Assembly (NCBI GenBank): GCA_902362875.1 | Contig: CABIYF010000024.1 | Span: 1-44,843 of the forward strand | Source: Eubacteriaceae bacterium | GTDB lineage: Bacteria; Bacillota; Clostridia; Lachnospirales; Lachnospiraceae | Direction: 5' to 3' | Length of the DNA stretch: 44,843 nucleotides | Part shown: positions 24,966 to 32,857 of the stretch, in pieces | Position numbering within the stretch: position 1 is the stretch's first letter | How the letters are laid out: each line of letters starts with the position of its first letter | The notes under the pieces: generated by a model | What the model was told of the DNA's origin: nothing | The model's database searches: none | The model's input: only the letters and a program-made list of their open reading frames with translations | Translations under genes and position numbers: made by a program

Positions 24966-24998
24966 AGAATCCTGCAAGAAACAGCAGGATTCTTTCTT
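24966..24998 (+). terminator. Terminator of the tcdA-azlCD-lyase operon
   Basis: A perfect 10-bp stem AGAATCCTGC/GCAGGATTCT is followed by TTTCTT, 17 bp after the stop. Stem and tail are the same as in the hairpin at 20691-20718, while the loops differ. Confidence 0.85.
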
Positions 24999-25023
24999 GT
25001 TTCATCATTAAAATACTATAAGG

Positions 25024-25106
25024 AAAACCTATAACAAACAAAAAGAAAAACCTATAATAAAAAAGACATAAAAGATGTTGACAACGACTATACATGGTTG
25101 TATAAT
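25024..25106 (+). promoter_or_regulatory. cysK promoter with upstream direct repeats
   Basis: Perfect promoter: TTGACA (25078-25083), 17 bp, TATAAT (25101-25106). Two copies of AAAACCTATAA lie upstream at 25024 and 25047, 23 bp apart, and a third AAAACCTA at 25118 lies downstream of the -10. They may be operator sites, for example for a CymR-like repressor; no such factor is encoded here. Confidence 0.8.
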
Positions 25107-25162
25107 CTAAAACATAGAAAACCTAGTAGAAAAATAGGAAATCAGAAAGGAGCGAAAAACAT

Positions 25163-25258
25163 ATGAAGATAACCGTAGTAACACAGAAGAAAGATGGCAA
25201 GCGTTGTTGTTGCTGTCAGGAGACATATATGAATATGGTTTCATTTTCATATGAATAA
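25163..25258 (+). CDS. Cysteine-rich leader peptide upstream of cysK
   Basis: A 31-codon ORF with AGAAAGGAG 8 nt before its ATG, 57 nt after the -10 box. It encodes MKITVVTQKKDGKR, then four consecutive Cys codons (TGT TGT TGC TGT, 25205-25216), then QETYMNMVSFSYE and stop. Eight nt after the Cys run a hairpin can form (25224-25233 with 25246-25253). It sits between a consensus promoter and the cysteine synthase gene, so it looks like a leader peptide whose translation senses charged tRNA-Cys. No T-run terminator is seen before cysK, so any control would differ from classical trp attenuation. A small metal-binding peptide is the alternative. Confidence 0.7.
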   Translation: MKITVVTQKKDGKRCCCCQETYMNMVSFSYE

Positions 25259-25340
25259 AGCTGCGAGTTAAAATATACAACAAACAAGACATATTATAGA
25301 ATAGAAATTAAAACAACAAACATTATGGAGGTTTAGAATT

Positions 25341-26279
25341 ATGAGTAAGATTACAGCAAGCGCATTAGAATTAATCGGAGGAACACCACTTCTTAAAGCA
25401 GATAGATATGCAGACAAAGCAGGAGTGAAAGACGCAACGATCCTTACAAAACTTGAGTACTTAAATCCAGCAGGATCTGTCAAAGACCGTATCGCATTGG
25501 CAATGATCGAAGATGCGGAGAAAAAAGGTCAGTTAAAACCAGGATCAACGATCATCGAACCAACAAGCGGTAACACAGGAATCGGTCTTGCAGCAGTTGC
25601 AACAGCAAAAGGATACAGAGCAATCCTTACACTGCCTGACACAATGAGCGTTGAAAGAAGAAATTTATTAAAAGCCTATGGTGCAGAATTAGTATTAACA
25701 GAAGGTGCCAAAGGAATGAAAGGTGCCATTGCCAAAGCCGATGAACTCGCAAAAGAGATTGACGGAGCAGTCATCTTAGGACAGTTCGTGAACCCGGCAA
25801 ACCCAGCCGTACACAAAGCAACAACAGGACCAGAGATCTGGGATCAGACAGACGGTAAAGTAGACATCTTCGTAGCAGGTGTTGGTACAGGAGGAACATT
25901 AACAGGTGTTGGTGAATACTTGAAAGAACAGAACCCAGATGTTAAAATAGTAGCAGTTGAACCTGCAACATCTCCAGTATTATCAACAGGAACAGCTGGA
26001 GCACATAAGATTCAGGGAATCGGTGCTGGATTCGTACCTGACACACTGAATACAAAGATTTATGATGAAGTTATCACAATCGAGAATGAAGATGCATTTA
26101 CAGAAGGAAGAGCATTCGCACACAGCGAAGGAATCTTAGTTGGTATTTCTTCAGGAGCAGCATTAAAAGCAGCTACAATCCTTGCAGAGAGACCAGAGAA
26201 CAAAGGAAAGACAATTGTAGCATTACTTCCAGATTCAGGAGACAGATATTTATCTACAGCATTATTCGCTGAAGAATAG
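25341..26279 (+). CDS. cysK: Cysteine synthase A (O-acetylserine sulfhydrylase)
   Basis: 312 aa. [15 protein letters not shown] leads in, the PLP Lys lies in [19 protein letters not shown], and the substrate loop is [12 protein letters not shown]. The PLP-phosphate loop is [16 protein letters not shown], with a C-terminal GISSGAAL and [11 protein letters not shown]. The enzyme makes cysteine from O-acetylserine and sulfide. The ribosome site GGAGG is 9 nt before the ATG. It is the first structural gene after the Cys leader peptide, and the rhodanese-E1 fusion follows by 23 bp, probably cotranscribed. No cysE is in the window. Confidence 0.96.
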   Translation: MSKITASALELIGGTPLLKADRYADKAGVKDATILTKLEYLNPAGSVKDRIALAMIEDAEKKGQLKPGSTIIEPTSGNTGIGLAAVATAKGYRAILTLPDTMSVERRNLLKAYGAELVLTEGAKGMKGAIAKADELAKEIDGAVILGQFVNPANPAVHKATTGPEIWDQTDGKVDIFVAGVGTGGTLTGVGEYLKEQNPDVKIVAVEPATSPVLSTGTAGAHKIQGIGAGFVPDTLNTKIYDEVITIENEDAFTEGRAFAHSEGILVGISSGAALKAATILAERPENKGKTIVALLPDSGDRYLSTALFAEE

Positions 26280-26302
26280 GATTAAGATTAAGAGGAAAGA
26301 AT

Positions 26303-27463
26303 ATGGATATCACGGTACAGCAAGTAGAATTACTGTCCGATGATGATTATATCTATCTAGATGTAAGAGGTGAGATCGCATACCAGCATGGACATATACC
26401 GAAGGCTTACGAATGGGCTGGTGATTTCTCTCACATCGAGGAACTTCCAAAGGATAAGAGACTGATCGTATATTGCAACTATGGAGAAAAAAGCGCCCCA
26501 ATTGCCGAACAGTTAAGACAAGAAGGGTATGAGGCTTTGAACTTATCCGGCGGTTACCGAGAATGGTTATTACATGTGACATCCCAAAAAGAACAGATGC
26601 AGGACGTTTCGAAGGACGGACTGCATCTGTTTTCGTCTACAGAAGAATTAACACCAGACGAGGTCAAACGATATGATCGTCAGATCATCCTGCCACAGGT
26701 AGGAAGTGACGGACAAAAGAAATTAAAGAAATCAAAAGTTCTGATCATCGGAGCTGGCGGCTTAGGTGCACCAGCAGCTCTATATCTTGCAGGAGCAGGA
26801 GTTGGAACGATCGGAATCGTGGATGCAGATGATGTCAGCGTGTCAAACTTACAGAGACAGATCATTCACACAAGCAAAAGAGAAGGAACAAATAAGGCAG
26901 AATCAGCAAAGAAATCAATGCTTGAATTAAATGAGCATATCAAGGTAAACACATATCCAGAGTATTTGTATGCGGATAACGCAGAGGAATTGTTCAAAGA
27001 ATACGATTTTATCATTGATGCTGTGGATAACTTTGAGACAAAGTTCTTGATCAATGATACCTGTGTGTTGTTGAAGAAACCATTTTGTCATGCAGGAATC
27101 TTACAGTTTCAGGGACAGGTTATGACTTATGTTCCAGAAAATGATCAGCCATGTTACAGATGCATCTTTGAGGAGATTCCAGAAAGCGGTTCTGTGCCAA
27201 ATTGCAGCCAGGCAGGGATTATTGGTGCAGTCGCAGGAATCATTGGATGTATTCAGGCGTTAGAGGCGATTAAGTATCTGTTAGGAATCGGGGAATTGCT
27301 GACAGGGAAGATGCTTGTGATGGATGGATTGACAATGAATACAAGGGTAGTCAAATTCCCATCCAAGAATAAGAACTGCCGTGTCTGCGGGGAACATGCA
27401 GATATTATGAGCGTGAAAGAAAACCGAATGGAATATGTCGGGGCAGCATGTCCGATAAAATAA
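26303..27463 (+). CDS. Rhodanese-ThiF/MoeB fusion (E1-like sulfur-carrier activating enzyme)
   Basis: 386 aa. An N-terminal rhodanese domain (about 5-92) has persulfide Cys58 in VYCNYGEKS and an LSGGYREW end. A ThiF/MoeB domain (about 120-386) starts with RYDRQIILPQVG and carries the ATP loop IIGAGGLGAPAA, SNLQRQIIH, DAVDNFETK, and zinc pairs CYRC and CRVC. Known MoeZ/MOCS3-type fusions have the rhodanese at the C-terminus, so the order is reversed here. The likely role is to adenylate and sulfurate a ThiS/MoaD-like carrier, perhaps feeding sulfur to CysK. No carrier gene is adjacent. It lies 23 bp after cysK and is followed by a G-run and terminator. Confidence 0.92.
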   Translation: MDITVQQVELLSDDDYIYLDVRGEIAYQHGHIPKAYEWAGDFSHIEELPKDKRLIVYCNYGEKSAPIAEQLRQEGYEALNLSGGYREWLLHVTSQKEQMQDVSKDGLHLFSSTEELTPDEVKRYDRQIILPQVGSDGQKKLKKSKVLIIGAGGLGAPAALYLAGAGVGTIGIVDADDVSVSNLQRQIIHTSKREGTNKAESAKKSMLELNEHIKVNTYPEYLYADNAEELFKEYDFIIDAVDNFETKFLINDTCVLLKKPFCHAGILQFQGQVMTYVPENDQPCYRCIFEEIPESGSVPNCSQAGIIGAVAGIIGCIQALEAIKYLLGIGELLTGKMLVMDGLTMNTRVVKFPSKNKNCRVCGEHADIMSVKENRMEYVGAACPIK

Positions 27464-27480
27464 TAATATAAAAAATATAT

Positions 27481-27490
27481 GGGGGGGGGG
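27481..27490 (+). repeat. Homopolymer of ten G
   Basis: A run of ten G, 17 bp after the fusion gene stop, in an otherwise AT-rich gap. It is outside coding sequence and is prone to slippage. Confidence 0.9.
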
Positions 27491-27522
27491 ACTTAGATTC
27501 TGCCCCTTATAAATTTATGTAA

Positions 27523-27562
27523 AAGGAGAACTATGAAATAAACGGGAGTTCTTCTTTTTTTT
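27523..27562 (+). terminator. Terminator of the cysK operon
   Basis: AAGGAGAACT (27523-27532) pairs over 10 bp with AGTTCTTCTT (27547-27556), with the T-run continuing to 27562. Confidence 0.85.
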
Positions 27563-27572
27563 GGCTAAAAAA

Positions 27573-27684
27573 TTACCACATTTCAAGAAAGATTTTTTAC
27601 CGCATTTCTTTTTGCATTATATAAAATGTACCGCATTAAAAAGTCCGTTGTTGATAAGTTGAGCTTAGCATTCCATGCTATACT
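27573..27684 (+). promoter_or_regulatory. Control region of the PRD regulator gene
   Basis: Three TACCRCATT-like sites occur: 27574, 27598 and 27629. The third is followed by TCCGTTGT at 27644, making a bipartite element that recurs at 30296-30320. An extended -10, TGCTATACT (27676-27684), lies downstream with only a poor -35, so activation by a bound factor is plausible. The likely factor is the PRD protein encoded next. Confidence 0.6.
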
Positions 27685-27748
27685 AAATCCAAGTTAAACA
27701 ACAGGAGGTGCAAAAAAGAAAGTCATTAAATTTGAAAGGACCAATAAC

Positions 27749-28999
27749 ATGAAACGTTCAAAAGATAAATTTTATATGAAACAGATTTTTGACTGTATTT
27801 CAGATGGAGAGATCATTGCAACTGGAAAGATTGCCAAAGAAATCGGATTATCTGAAAAGTCTGTCAGAAATCGGTTAAATGAATTGAGTGACTTCTTATT
27901 AGAAAACAATCTTGGAGAAATTCAGCGGAAACCACGAGTTGGAATCTGGCTGGAAGCAAATGAAAATCAAAAAGAAGAAATACAAAAAGCATTATCAGAT
28001 GAAGATCTGCAAGTAGGAAATTATGATCCAAGAGACAGAGTAAATGAGACATTAAAGATATTTTTTAATCTGCGGCCATGGCAGACAATGACAACACAGA
28101 AACTGGCGGAAAAGTTATTCCTAAGTGTTCCAACAATGTTGAAAGTATTAAAAGAATGCGAGGAATGGCTGGAAGTATATCACATTTCCCTTGTAAATGA
28201 AAGAGGAAAAGGATACCGGCTCAAAAGTGAAGAAAATGAATATAGGGTCGCGTTAAAGAATCTGATCATGATGAAGAAACCAGGAGAAGAGATCAAAGAG
28301 AATATAGATTATTTCTTTTCTAACATTGATGTTTCTGCAATCAGAAAATGTATCATTCAAACAGAAAACGAATGGGATTACCATTTCACAGATGAATCAT
28401 TTTATGAGATTTTAATTTATTGTTGCATCGCATATAAGAGAAAAGAGCTTGCATTACCATTAGTCAGCGATTATTTTCCAGAGGAATTAAAAATCCTTAA
28501 GAAATACAATGAATATGCATTTACGGTAGCAATCTTTGAAAAATTAGAAGAAGTATTTCATGTACATTTTTTGACAGAAGATGTTTTGTTTTTATCAATT
28601 CAGATTCTGTGCTCAAAGTTTATTGGAATATCAGATGTAGATGTGACATTAAGTCAGGTAAAAAAATATGACAATAAATTGGTTGATTTTGTAGATCGCA
28701 TGTTAAAGGTAATCAGAGATATTTTAGATGTTGATCTCACTTCAGATGAGAAGGTAAAAGAAAGCCTGATCATTCATTTAAGACCAACAATTTTCAGACT
28801 TCGTTATGGAACACCACAGAAAAATGCATTGATTGATTTTATAAAAAAAGAATACAAGAATGTATTTCGTGCAAGTTGGGCGATCAGTATTTTGTTTGAA
28901 GAATATTATGGACTTCAGATTACAGAAGATGAAATTGGATATATCGTGTTATATATTCAGGCAGCGATCGAAAGAAAAAACATCAGTACCGCACGGTAA
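27749..28999 (+). CDS. PRD-domain transcriptional activator, N-terminal part (HTH-PRD-PRD)
   Basis: 416 aa. It has an HTH_11-like domain (about 8-65, IATGKIAKEIGLSEKSVRNRLNEL) and a second Mga-like HTH (about 85-160, TTQKLAEKLFLSVPTMLKVLKE). Two PRD domains follow (about 175-285 and 295-410). PRD2 has its conserved His in IIHLRPTIFRLRYG (about 342). MtlR/LicR-type regulators continue into EIIB- and EIIA-like domains, but here the frame stops at TAA 28997-28999. The next ORF begins at the overlapping ATG and supplies those domains. It is either a natural two-protein arrangement or a one-base frameshift. The ribosome site AAAGGACC is 9 nt from the start. Confidence 0.85.
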   Translation: MKRSKDKFYMKQIFDCISDGEIIATGKIAKEIGLSEKSVRNRLNELSDFLLENNLGEIQRKPRVGIWLEANENQKEEIQKALSDEDLQVGNYDPRDRVNETLKIFFNLRPWQTMTTQKLAEKLFLSVPTMLKVLKECEEWLEVYHISLVNERGKGYRLKSEENEYRVALKNLIMMKKPGEEIKENIDYFFSNIDVSAIRKCIIQTENEWDYHFTDESFYEILIYCCIAYKRKELALPLVSDYFPEELKILKKYNEYAFTVAIFEKLEEVFHVHFLTEDVLFLSIQILCSKFIGISDVDVTLSQVKKYDNKLVDFVDRMLKVIRDILDVDLTSDEKVKESLIIHLRPTIFRLRYGTPQKNALIDFIKKEYKNVFRASWAISILFEEYYGLQITEDEIGYIVLYIQAAIERKNISTAR

Positions 29000-29718
29000 T
29001 GGTTTCTAATTTTAACATGGGTCATACACAATTAGTAAAAGAAAAGATTAAGAAATCTGTGCCAGAGATTGATGAAATTAAATTTGTAAGTATTCATGAC
29101 TTTAAGATTGCGGATTATGAAGATTATGACATTATCATTTCGACAGAAGAGAGAAAAGAAAAAGATAAGAGAATTGTAGTCATTCCAAATATCTTAAATG
29201 AAACAGGAATTTCTACTTTGAGGGCACATTTAGACAATATGAATTCTATAATGATAGAAAATGCAACACCATTTTCACCAGAATGTTTTATTTTATTTTC
29301 ACCGGAATTTATATTTACTGATCTGGAAGTCAAAACAAAAGAAGAATGTTTAAAAATAATGAGCCAGGCAATGGAAGAAAAGCATGTTGTTACAGAAGAT
29401 TTTTATGATTCAGTTATGGATCGTGAGAGTAAAACAACAACAACGATTGGAAATGGGGTCAGTCTCCCGCATGGTTCACCGACAGCGGTTAATGAATCAA
29501 AAGTTGGGATAGCAATCTTAAAAAATCCGATCATGTGGGACAATGAACAGGTTCAGGTCGTATTTTTACTGGCGTTCCGTTTAAGTACCAGAGATGAGAT
29601 CAGCAGGATTCAGATGTTTTATAAAGAATATGTAACATTGATCGATTCAGAGGAAAAATTAGAGAAATTAAAGAGTATGAAATCAAACATTGAGTTATAT
29701 AAGTATCTGATTCAATAA
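28999..29718 (+). CDS. PRD regulator, C-terminal part (EIIB-like and EIIA-like domains)
   Basis: 239 aa. The first 85 or so residues match the EIIB(Gat)-like domain of PRD regulators but without the phosphorylatable Cys: the loop reads SNFNMGHTQ. The rest is an EIIA(Fru)-like domain with the active His in GNGVSLPHGSP (about residue 158). The ATG overlaps the stop of the upstream ORF (TAATG) and has no good ribosome site, so it depends on coupling or is really the end of the same protein. Together the two make about 655 aa, the size of a full MtlR/LicR regulator. The EIIA gene follows by 31 bp. Confidence 0.8.
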   Translation: MVSNFNMGHTQLVKEKIKKSVPEIDEIKFVSIHDFKIADYEDYDIIISTEERKEKDKRIVVIPNILNETGISTLRAHLDNMNSIMIENATPFSPECFILFSPEFIFTDLEVKTKEECLKIMSQAMEEKHVVTEDFYDSVMDRESKTTTTIGNGVSLPHGSPTAVNESKVGIAILKNPIMWDNEQVQVVFLLAFRLSTRDEISRIQMFYKEYVTLIDSEEKLEKLKSMKSNIELYKYLIQ

Positions 29719-29749
29719 GTAAAAAGAAAAGTTAAAAGGAGAATTAAAA

Positions 29750-30199
29750 ATGGATATTAAAAGTGTATTAGATGAAAGAGTTATCGACTTAAATATGACA
29801 GCAAAGAATAAGAAAGAAGCGATCGAGCATCTTGCAGGAAAATTAAAAGATGCCGGATATATTGCGGATGTTGATTCTTATATAGAAGATATTTATTTGA
29901 GAGAATCACAGGGACAGACAGGAATTGGACACTATGTGGCAATTCCTCATGGGAAAAGTGATTCTGTAACACAGGTAGGAATTGCGATTGGTAAAGTTCA
30001 GGATGAGATCGAATGGGAGACACTGGATGGAAATGGTGTAAAACTGATCTTTTTATTCGCAGTTGGAAATGATAATGAGAATGCAAAAACACATTTAAGA
30101 TTATTGGCTGAAGTAGCAAGAACCTTAGGTAATGACGATGCAGTAGAAGCTCTGCTGAATGCTAGCACAGTAGAAGATCTAAAAGCTGTATTTGCATAA
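29750..30199 (+). CDS. PTS fructose-family EIIA component
   Basis: 149 aa, a complete EIIA(Fru) domain. The phosphorylated His67 is in GIGHYVAIPHGKSD, and the ending LRLLAEVARTLGNDD is typical. It takes phosphate from HPr and passes it to EIIB. AAAAGGAG precedes the ATG. It is transcribed with the split regulator and separated from EIIB and EIIC by a terminator and a second control region. Confidence 0.93.
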   Translation: MDIKSVLDERVIDLNMTAKNKKEAIEHLAGKLKDAGYIADVDSYIEDIYLRESQGQTGIGHYVAIPHGKSDSVTQVGIAIGKVQDEIEWETLDGNGVKLIFLFAVGNDNENAKTHLRLLAEVARTLGNDDAVEALLNASTVEDLKAVFA

Positions 30200-30230
30200 A
30201 TAAGTTTCCTAACACTCTATATAATTCTTA

Positions 30231-30263
30231 GGACCCCTGTTCCAATAGGAGCAGGGATCTTTT
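30231..30263 (+). terminator. Terminator after the EIIA gene
   Basis: CCCTGTTCC-AATA-GGAGCAGGG, a 9-bp stem, followed by ATCTTTT. Confidence 0.7.
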
Positions 30264-30294
30264 GCATTTCTATATGTTAAAAATAAATAAAAAA

Positions 30295-30448
30295 TTACCG
30301 CATTTAAATACTTCCGTTGTGGAATGTGAAACAAAAAACTACCCTAATTAAAATGCCCGTATTGAAAAAATGTCATAATTAAATGGAAAAAATGCCACAT
30401 TAAAAAGCCCTCTCTTAATGAACACAGTAATGAAAGCTGGTGTATGAT
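30295..30448 (+). promoter_or_regulatory. Control region of the EIIB-EIIC-aldolase operon
   Basis: The bipartite element TACCGCATT (30296) plus TCCGTTGT (30313) matches the one before the regulator gene. Four looser relatives follow: CTACCCTAATT (30339), ATGCCCGTATT (30353), ATGTCATAATT (30370) and ATGCCACATT (30392). The extended -10 TGTATGAT (30441-30448) has no good -35, which suits an activator-dependent promoter. This accounts for most of the 310-bp gap. Confidence 0.6.
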
Positions 30449-30509
30449 TAGAACATAAAGAAAGAGGTAATAAACAACCAAAAGAAAAATAAGAAAGGAG
30501 TTGTAAGTT

Positions 30510-30821
30510 ATGAAAATCGTATCTGTATGTGCATGTACATCAGGAATCGCGCACACTTACATCGCAAAAGAAAAATTAATCCGTGCAGCTGAAAGCATGG
30601 GACACACAATCAAAGTGGAAACACAGGGAACAATCGGAACAGAGGATGAATTAACAGCAGAAGAAATCAAAGAAGCAGATGTTGTAATCCTTGCAGTCGA
30701 TATTGCTATTACAGGAACAGAAAGATTTGAAGGAAAACCTACGATCAAAGTTCCTACAAATGTTTGTGTAAAAGCACCTAAGAAATTGATCGAAAAGATC
30801 GAAAATGAATTAGGTAAATAA
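30510..30821 (+). CDS. PTS fructose-family EIIB component
   Basis: 103 aa. The EIIB(Fru) active site is near the N-terminus: Cys9 in VCACTSGIAHT, slightly different from the usual CPTGIAHT. VETQGTIGTEDELTAEEI and VVILAVDIAITGTERF are family-typical. It transfers phosphate from EIIA to the incoming sugar. AGAAAGGAG precedes the ATG. EIIC follows by 39 bp. Confidence 0.93.
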   Translation: MKIVSVCACTSGIAHTYIAKEKLIRAAESMGHTIKVETQGTIGTEDELTAEEIKEADVVILAVDIAITGTERFEGKPTIKVPTNVCVKAPKKLIEKIENELGK

Positions 30822-30860
30822 GAGAGAAACAAAAAACTATACTTAAAGGAGAAGAGAACA

Positions 30861-31949
30861 ATGAAAAAACTTGGAGCGGAATTAAAACGTCATGCGTTGA
30901 CGGCCATTTCCTATATGTTACCTTTAGTAGTAGCATCAGGATTACTGATTGCGATCGGTAACTTAATGGGAGGAGAAAACGTAACTGAATTATCTAAGAT
31001 GACACTTCCTAGTGCATTAACAACACTTGGTGTTATGGGTATGGGATTGTTACCATCCTTTATCGCAGGATATATTGCTTACTCAATTGCTGATAGACCT
31101 GGTATTGCACCTGGTTTCTTAATGGGTCAGATAGCTTCATTCTTAGGAGCTGGATTCTTAGGAGGAATGGTTGGTGGTTATTTAGTAGGTTACATCGCAT
31201 TATTCATTAAGAATAACTTAAAAGTACCTAAATGGGCAGAAGCATTAATGCCAATGATGATCGTACCAACATTATCAGCGATCATTGCTGGACTTATCAT
31301 GTTCTTCGTAGTAGGAACACCAATTACAATGGCAACAAAAGCCTTAACAAACTTCATTACAGGACTTGATCAGTCTTCAAAAGCAGTTTATGGATTTATC
31401 ATCGGAGCTCTTGGATGCATTGACTTTGGTGGACCAATCAGTAAAGTACCTAACTTAATCTGTGATGGATTACTATTAGAAGGAATCACAGGACCAGAAG
31501 CGATCAAAGTATTAGCAGCTATGGTTCCACCACTTGGAATTACATTCTCATTAGTATTATCAAAATTACTGAAAAAGAACATTTATACAGCACAGGAAAA
31601 AGAAAATATTAAAGTTGCGTTCCCAATGGGTCTTTGCATGATCTCTGAAGGAGTTATTCCAATCGCTATGAATGATATCATTCGTACAGTTATCTGTACA
31701 GCAACAGGATGTGGTGTTACAGGAGCGATCAGTTTCAGTCTTGATGTAGGAAGTAAAGTACCATCAGGTGGTGTATTTGTAATCCCAGCAATGTCAAATC
31801 CACTTGCAGCACTTATCGCACTGTTAGCAGGAACAGCAGTTACAGGTGTTTTACTTGTACTGATCAAGAAAAAGAAAACAGAAGAAGACGAACCAATGGT
31901 TGACGAAAAAGAAGAAGATCTTGATTTATCAGGATTCACTATTTCATAA
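30861..31949 (+). CDS. PTS fructose-family EIIC membrane component
   Basis: 362 aa with about nine to ten helices. Typical EIIC(Fru) text includes HALTAISYMLPLVVASGLLIAIG, RPGIAPGFLMGQIA, FLGGMVGGYLVGY and GALGCIDFGGPISKVPN. It is the sugar channel in the membrane. The sugar cannot be named; the fructose family covers several keto-sugars and polyols. The last 25 residues are an acidic cytoplasmic tail. It lies upstream of two aldolases. Confidence 0.92.
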   Translation: MKKLGAELKRHALTAISYMLPLVVASGLLIAIGNLMGGENVTELSKMTLPSALTTLGVMGMGLLPSFIAGYIAYSIADRPGIAPGFLMGQIASFLGAGFLGGMVGGYLVGYIALFIKNNLKVPKWAEALMPMMIVPTLSAIIAGLIMFFVVGTPITMATKALTNFITGLDQSSKAVYGFIIGALGCIDFGGPISKVPNLICDGLLLEGITGPEAIKVLAAMVPPLGITFSLVLSKLLKKNIYTAQEKENIKVAFPMGLCMISEGVIPIAMNDIIRTVICTATGCGVTGAISFSLDVGSKVPSGGVFVIPAMSNPLAALIALLAGTAVTGVLLVLIKKKKTEEDEPMVDEKEEDLDLSGFTIS

Positions 31950-31971
31950 AATCAGAAAGGACAGATAAGCT

Positions 31972-32826
31972 ATGTATGTATCAATGAAGGGAATGTTAAA
32001 ACGTGCGAATGAAGGCAATTATGCAGTCATGGCAATCAACTGCTTTAACATTGAGACAGCAAGAGCGGTGATCAATGCAGCTCAGTCATTAAGAGCACCG
32101 ATCATCATCAATATCGTACAGGAACATATGGTAAATCATTGTGACAGCAATCTGATAGCACCGATCGTCAAGAAACTGGCACAAAGAGCAAGTGTTGAAG
32201 TAGCTTTAAATTTCGACCATGGGGAAGAAATCGGATTGTTAAAGAAAGCATTAGTTGATGGATATTCCAGTGTTATGGTAGATGCTTCCAGATACAACTT
32301 GGAAGGTAATATCCGAATGACAAGAGAAATCGTGGAATTTGCGAAACAGTTCGATGCAAGTGTCGAAGGAGAGATCGGATGTATGGGTGCTAGTGAAGGC
32401 GATAATTATACAGACGATGATATGAAAACTAATCCTGACGAGGCATTACGATTTGCAAAAGAAACTGGAATTGATGCATTAGCAATTTCTTTTGGAAGTT
32501 CTCATGGAAACTATCCAGAAGGATATGTACCAGAATTTGATTTTGAGAGACTAAAAGAAATCAAAGAAAAAACAAAGATGCCACTGGTACTGCATGGGGG
32601 AAGCGGTTCTGGTGATGAAAATATTAAAAGATGTGTTGAATTTGGAATCAATAAGATCAATGTAGGATGTGATTTTATGAATGCCAATGTAGACAGCATT
32701 AAACAGCATCTTAAAAAAGATCCAGACATCAATTATTGGGTAATGATGCATCAGGTGGAGATTGATAGCCAGGAATTAGTAAAAAAATATATCCACCTGT
32801 CTGGATCAGAAGGAAAATCATTATAA
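31972..32826 (+). CDS. Class II ketose-bisphosphate aldolase (first copy)
   Basis: 284 aa, GatY/FbaA family, Zn-dependent. Catalytic Asp and a Zn His are in NFDHGEE, an acidic residue in VEGEIGCMG, and the other Zn ligands in SFGSSHGNYP and VLHGGSGSG; the phosphate loop is KINVGCDF. It cleaves a ketose-1,6-bisphosphate or related phosphate to dihydroxyacetone phosphate and an aldehyde. It diverges clearly from the second copy downstream, so the two probably have different substrates or form a hetero-complex. The gap to the next gene is 31 bp. Confidence 0.92.
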   Translation: MYVSMKGMLKRANEGNYAVMAINCFNIETARAVINAAQSLRAPIIINIVQEHMVNHCDSNLIAPIVKKLAQRASVEVALNFDHGEEIGLLKKALVDGYSSVMVDASRYNLEGNIRMTREIVEFAKQFDASVEGEIGCMGASEGDNYTDDDMKTNPDEALRFAKETGIDALAISFGSSHGNYPEGYVPEFDFERLKEIKEKTKMPLVLHGGSGSGDENIKRCVEFGINKINVGCDFMNANVDSIKQHLKKDPDINYWVMMHQVEIDSQELVKKYIHLSGSEGKSL

Positions 32827-32857
32827 GATATCAACATCAAAAAGGAGAAATAGAACT

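Noticed and set aside
25259..25340. Classical trp-like attenuator between the Cys leader and cysK.
   Set aside because: No GC-rich stem with a T-run is present, so only the leader peptide itself is claimed.
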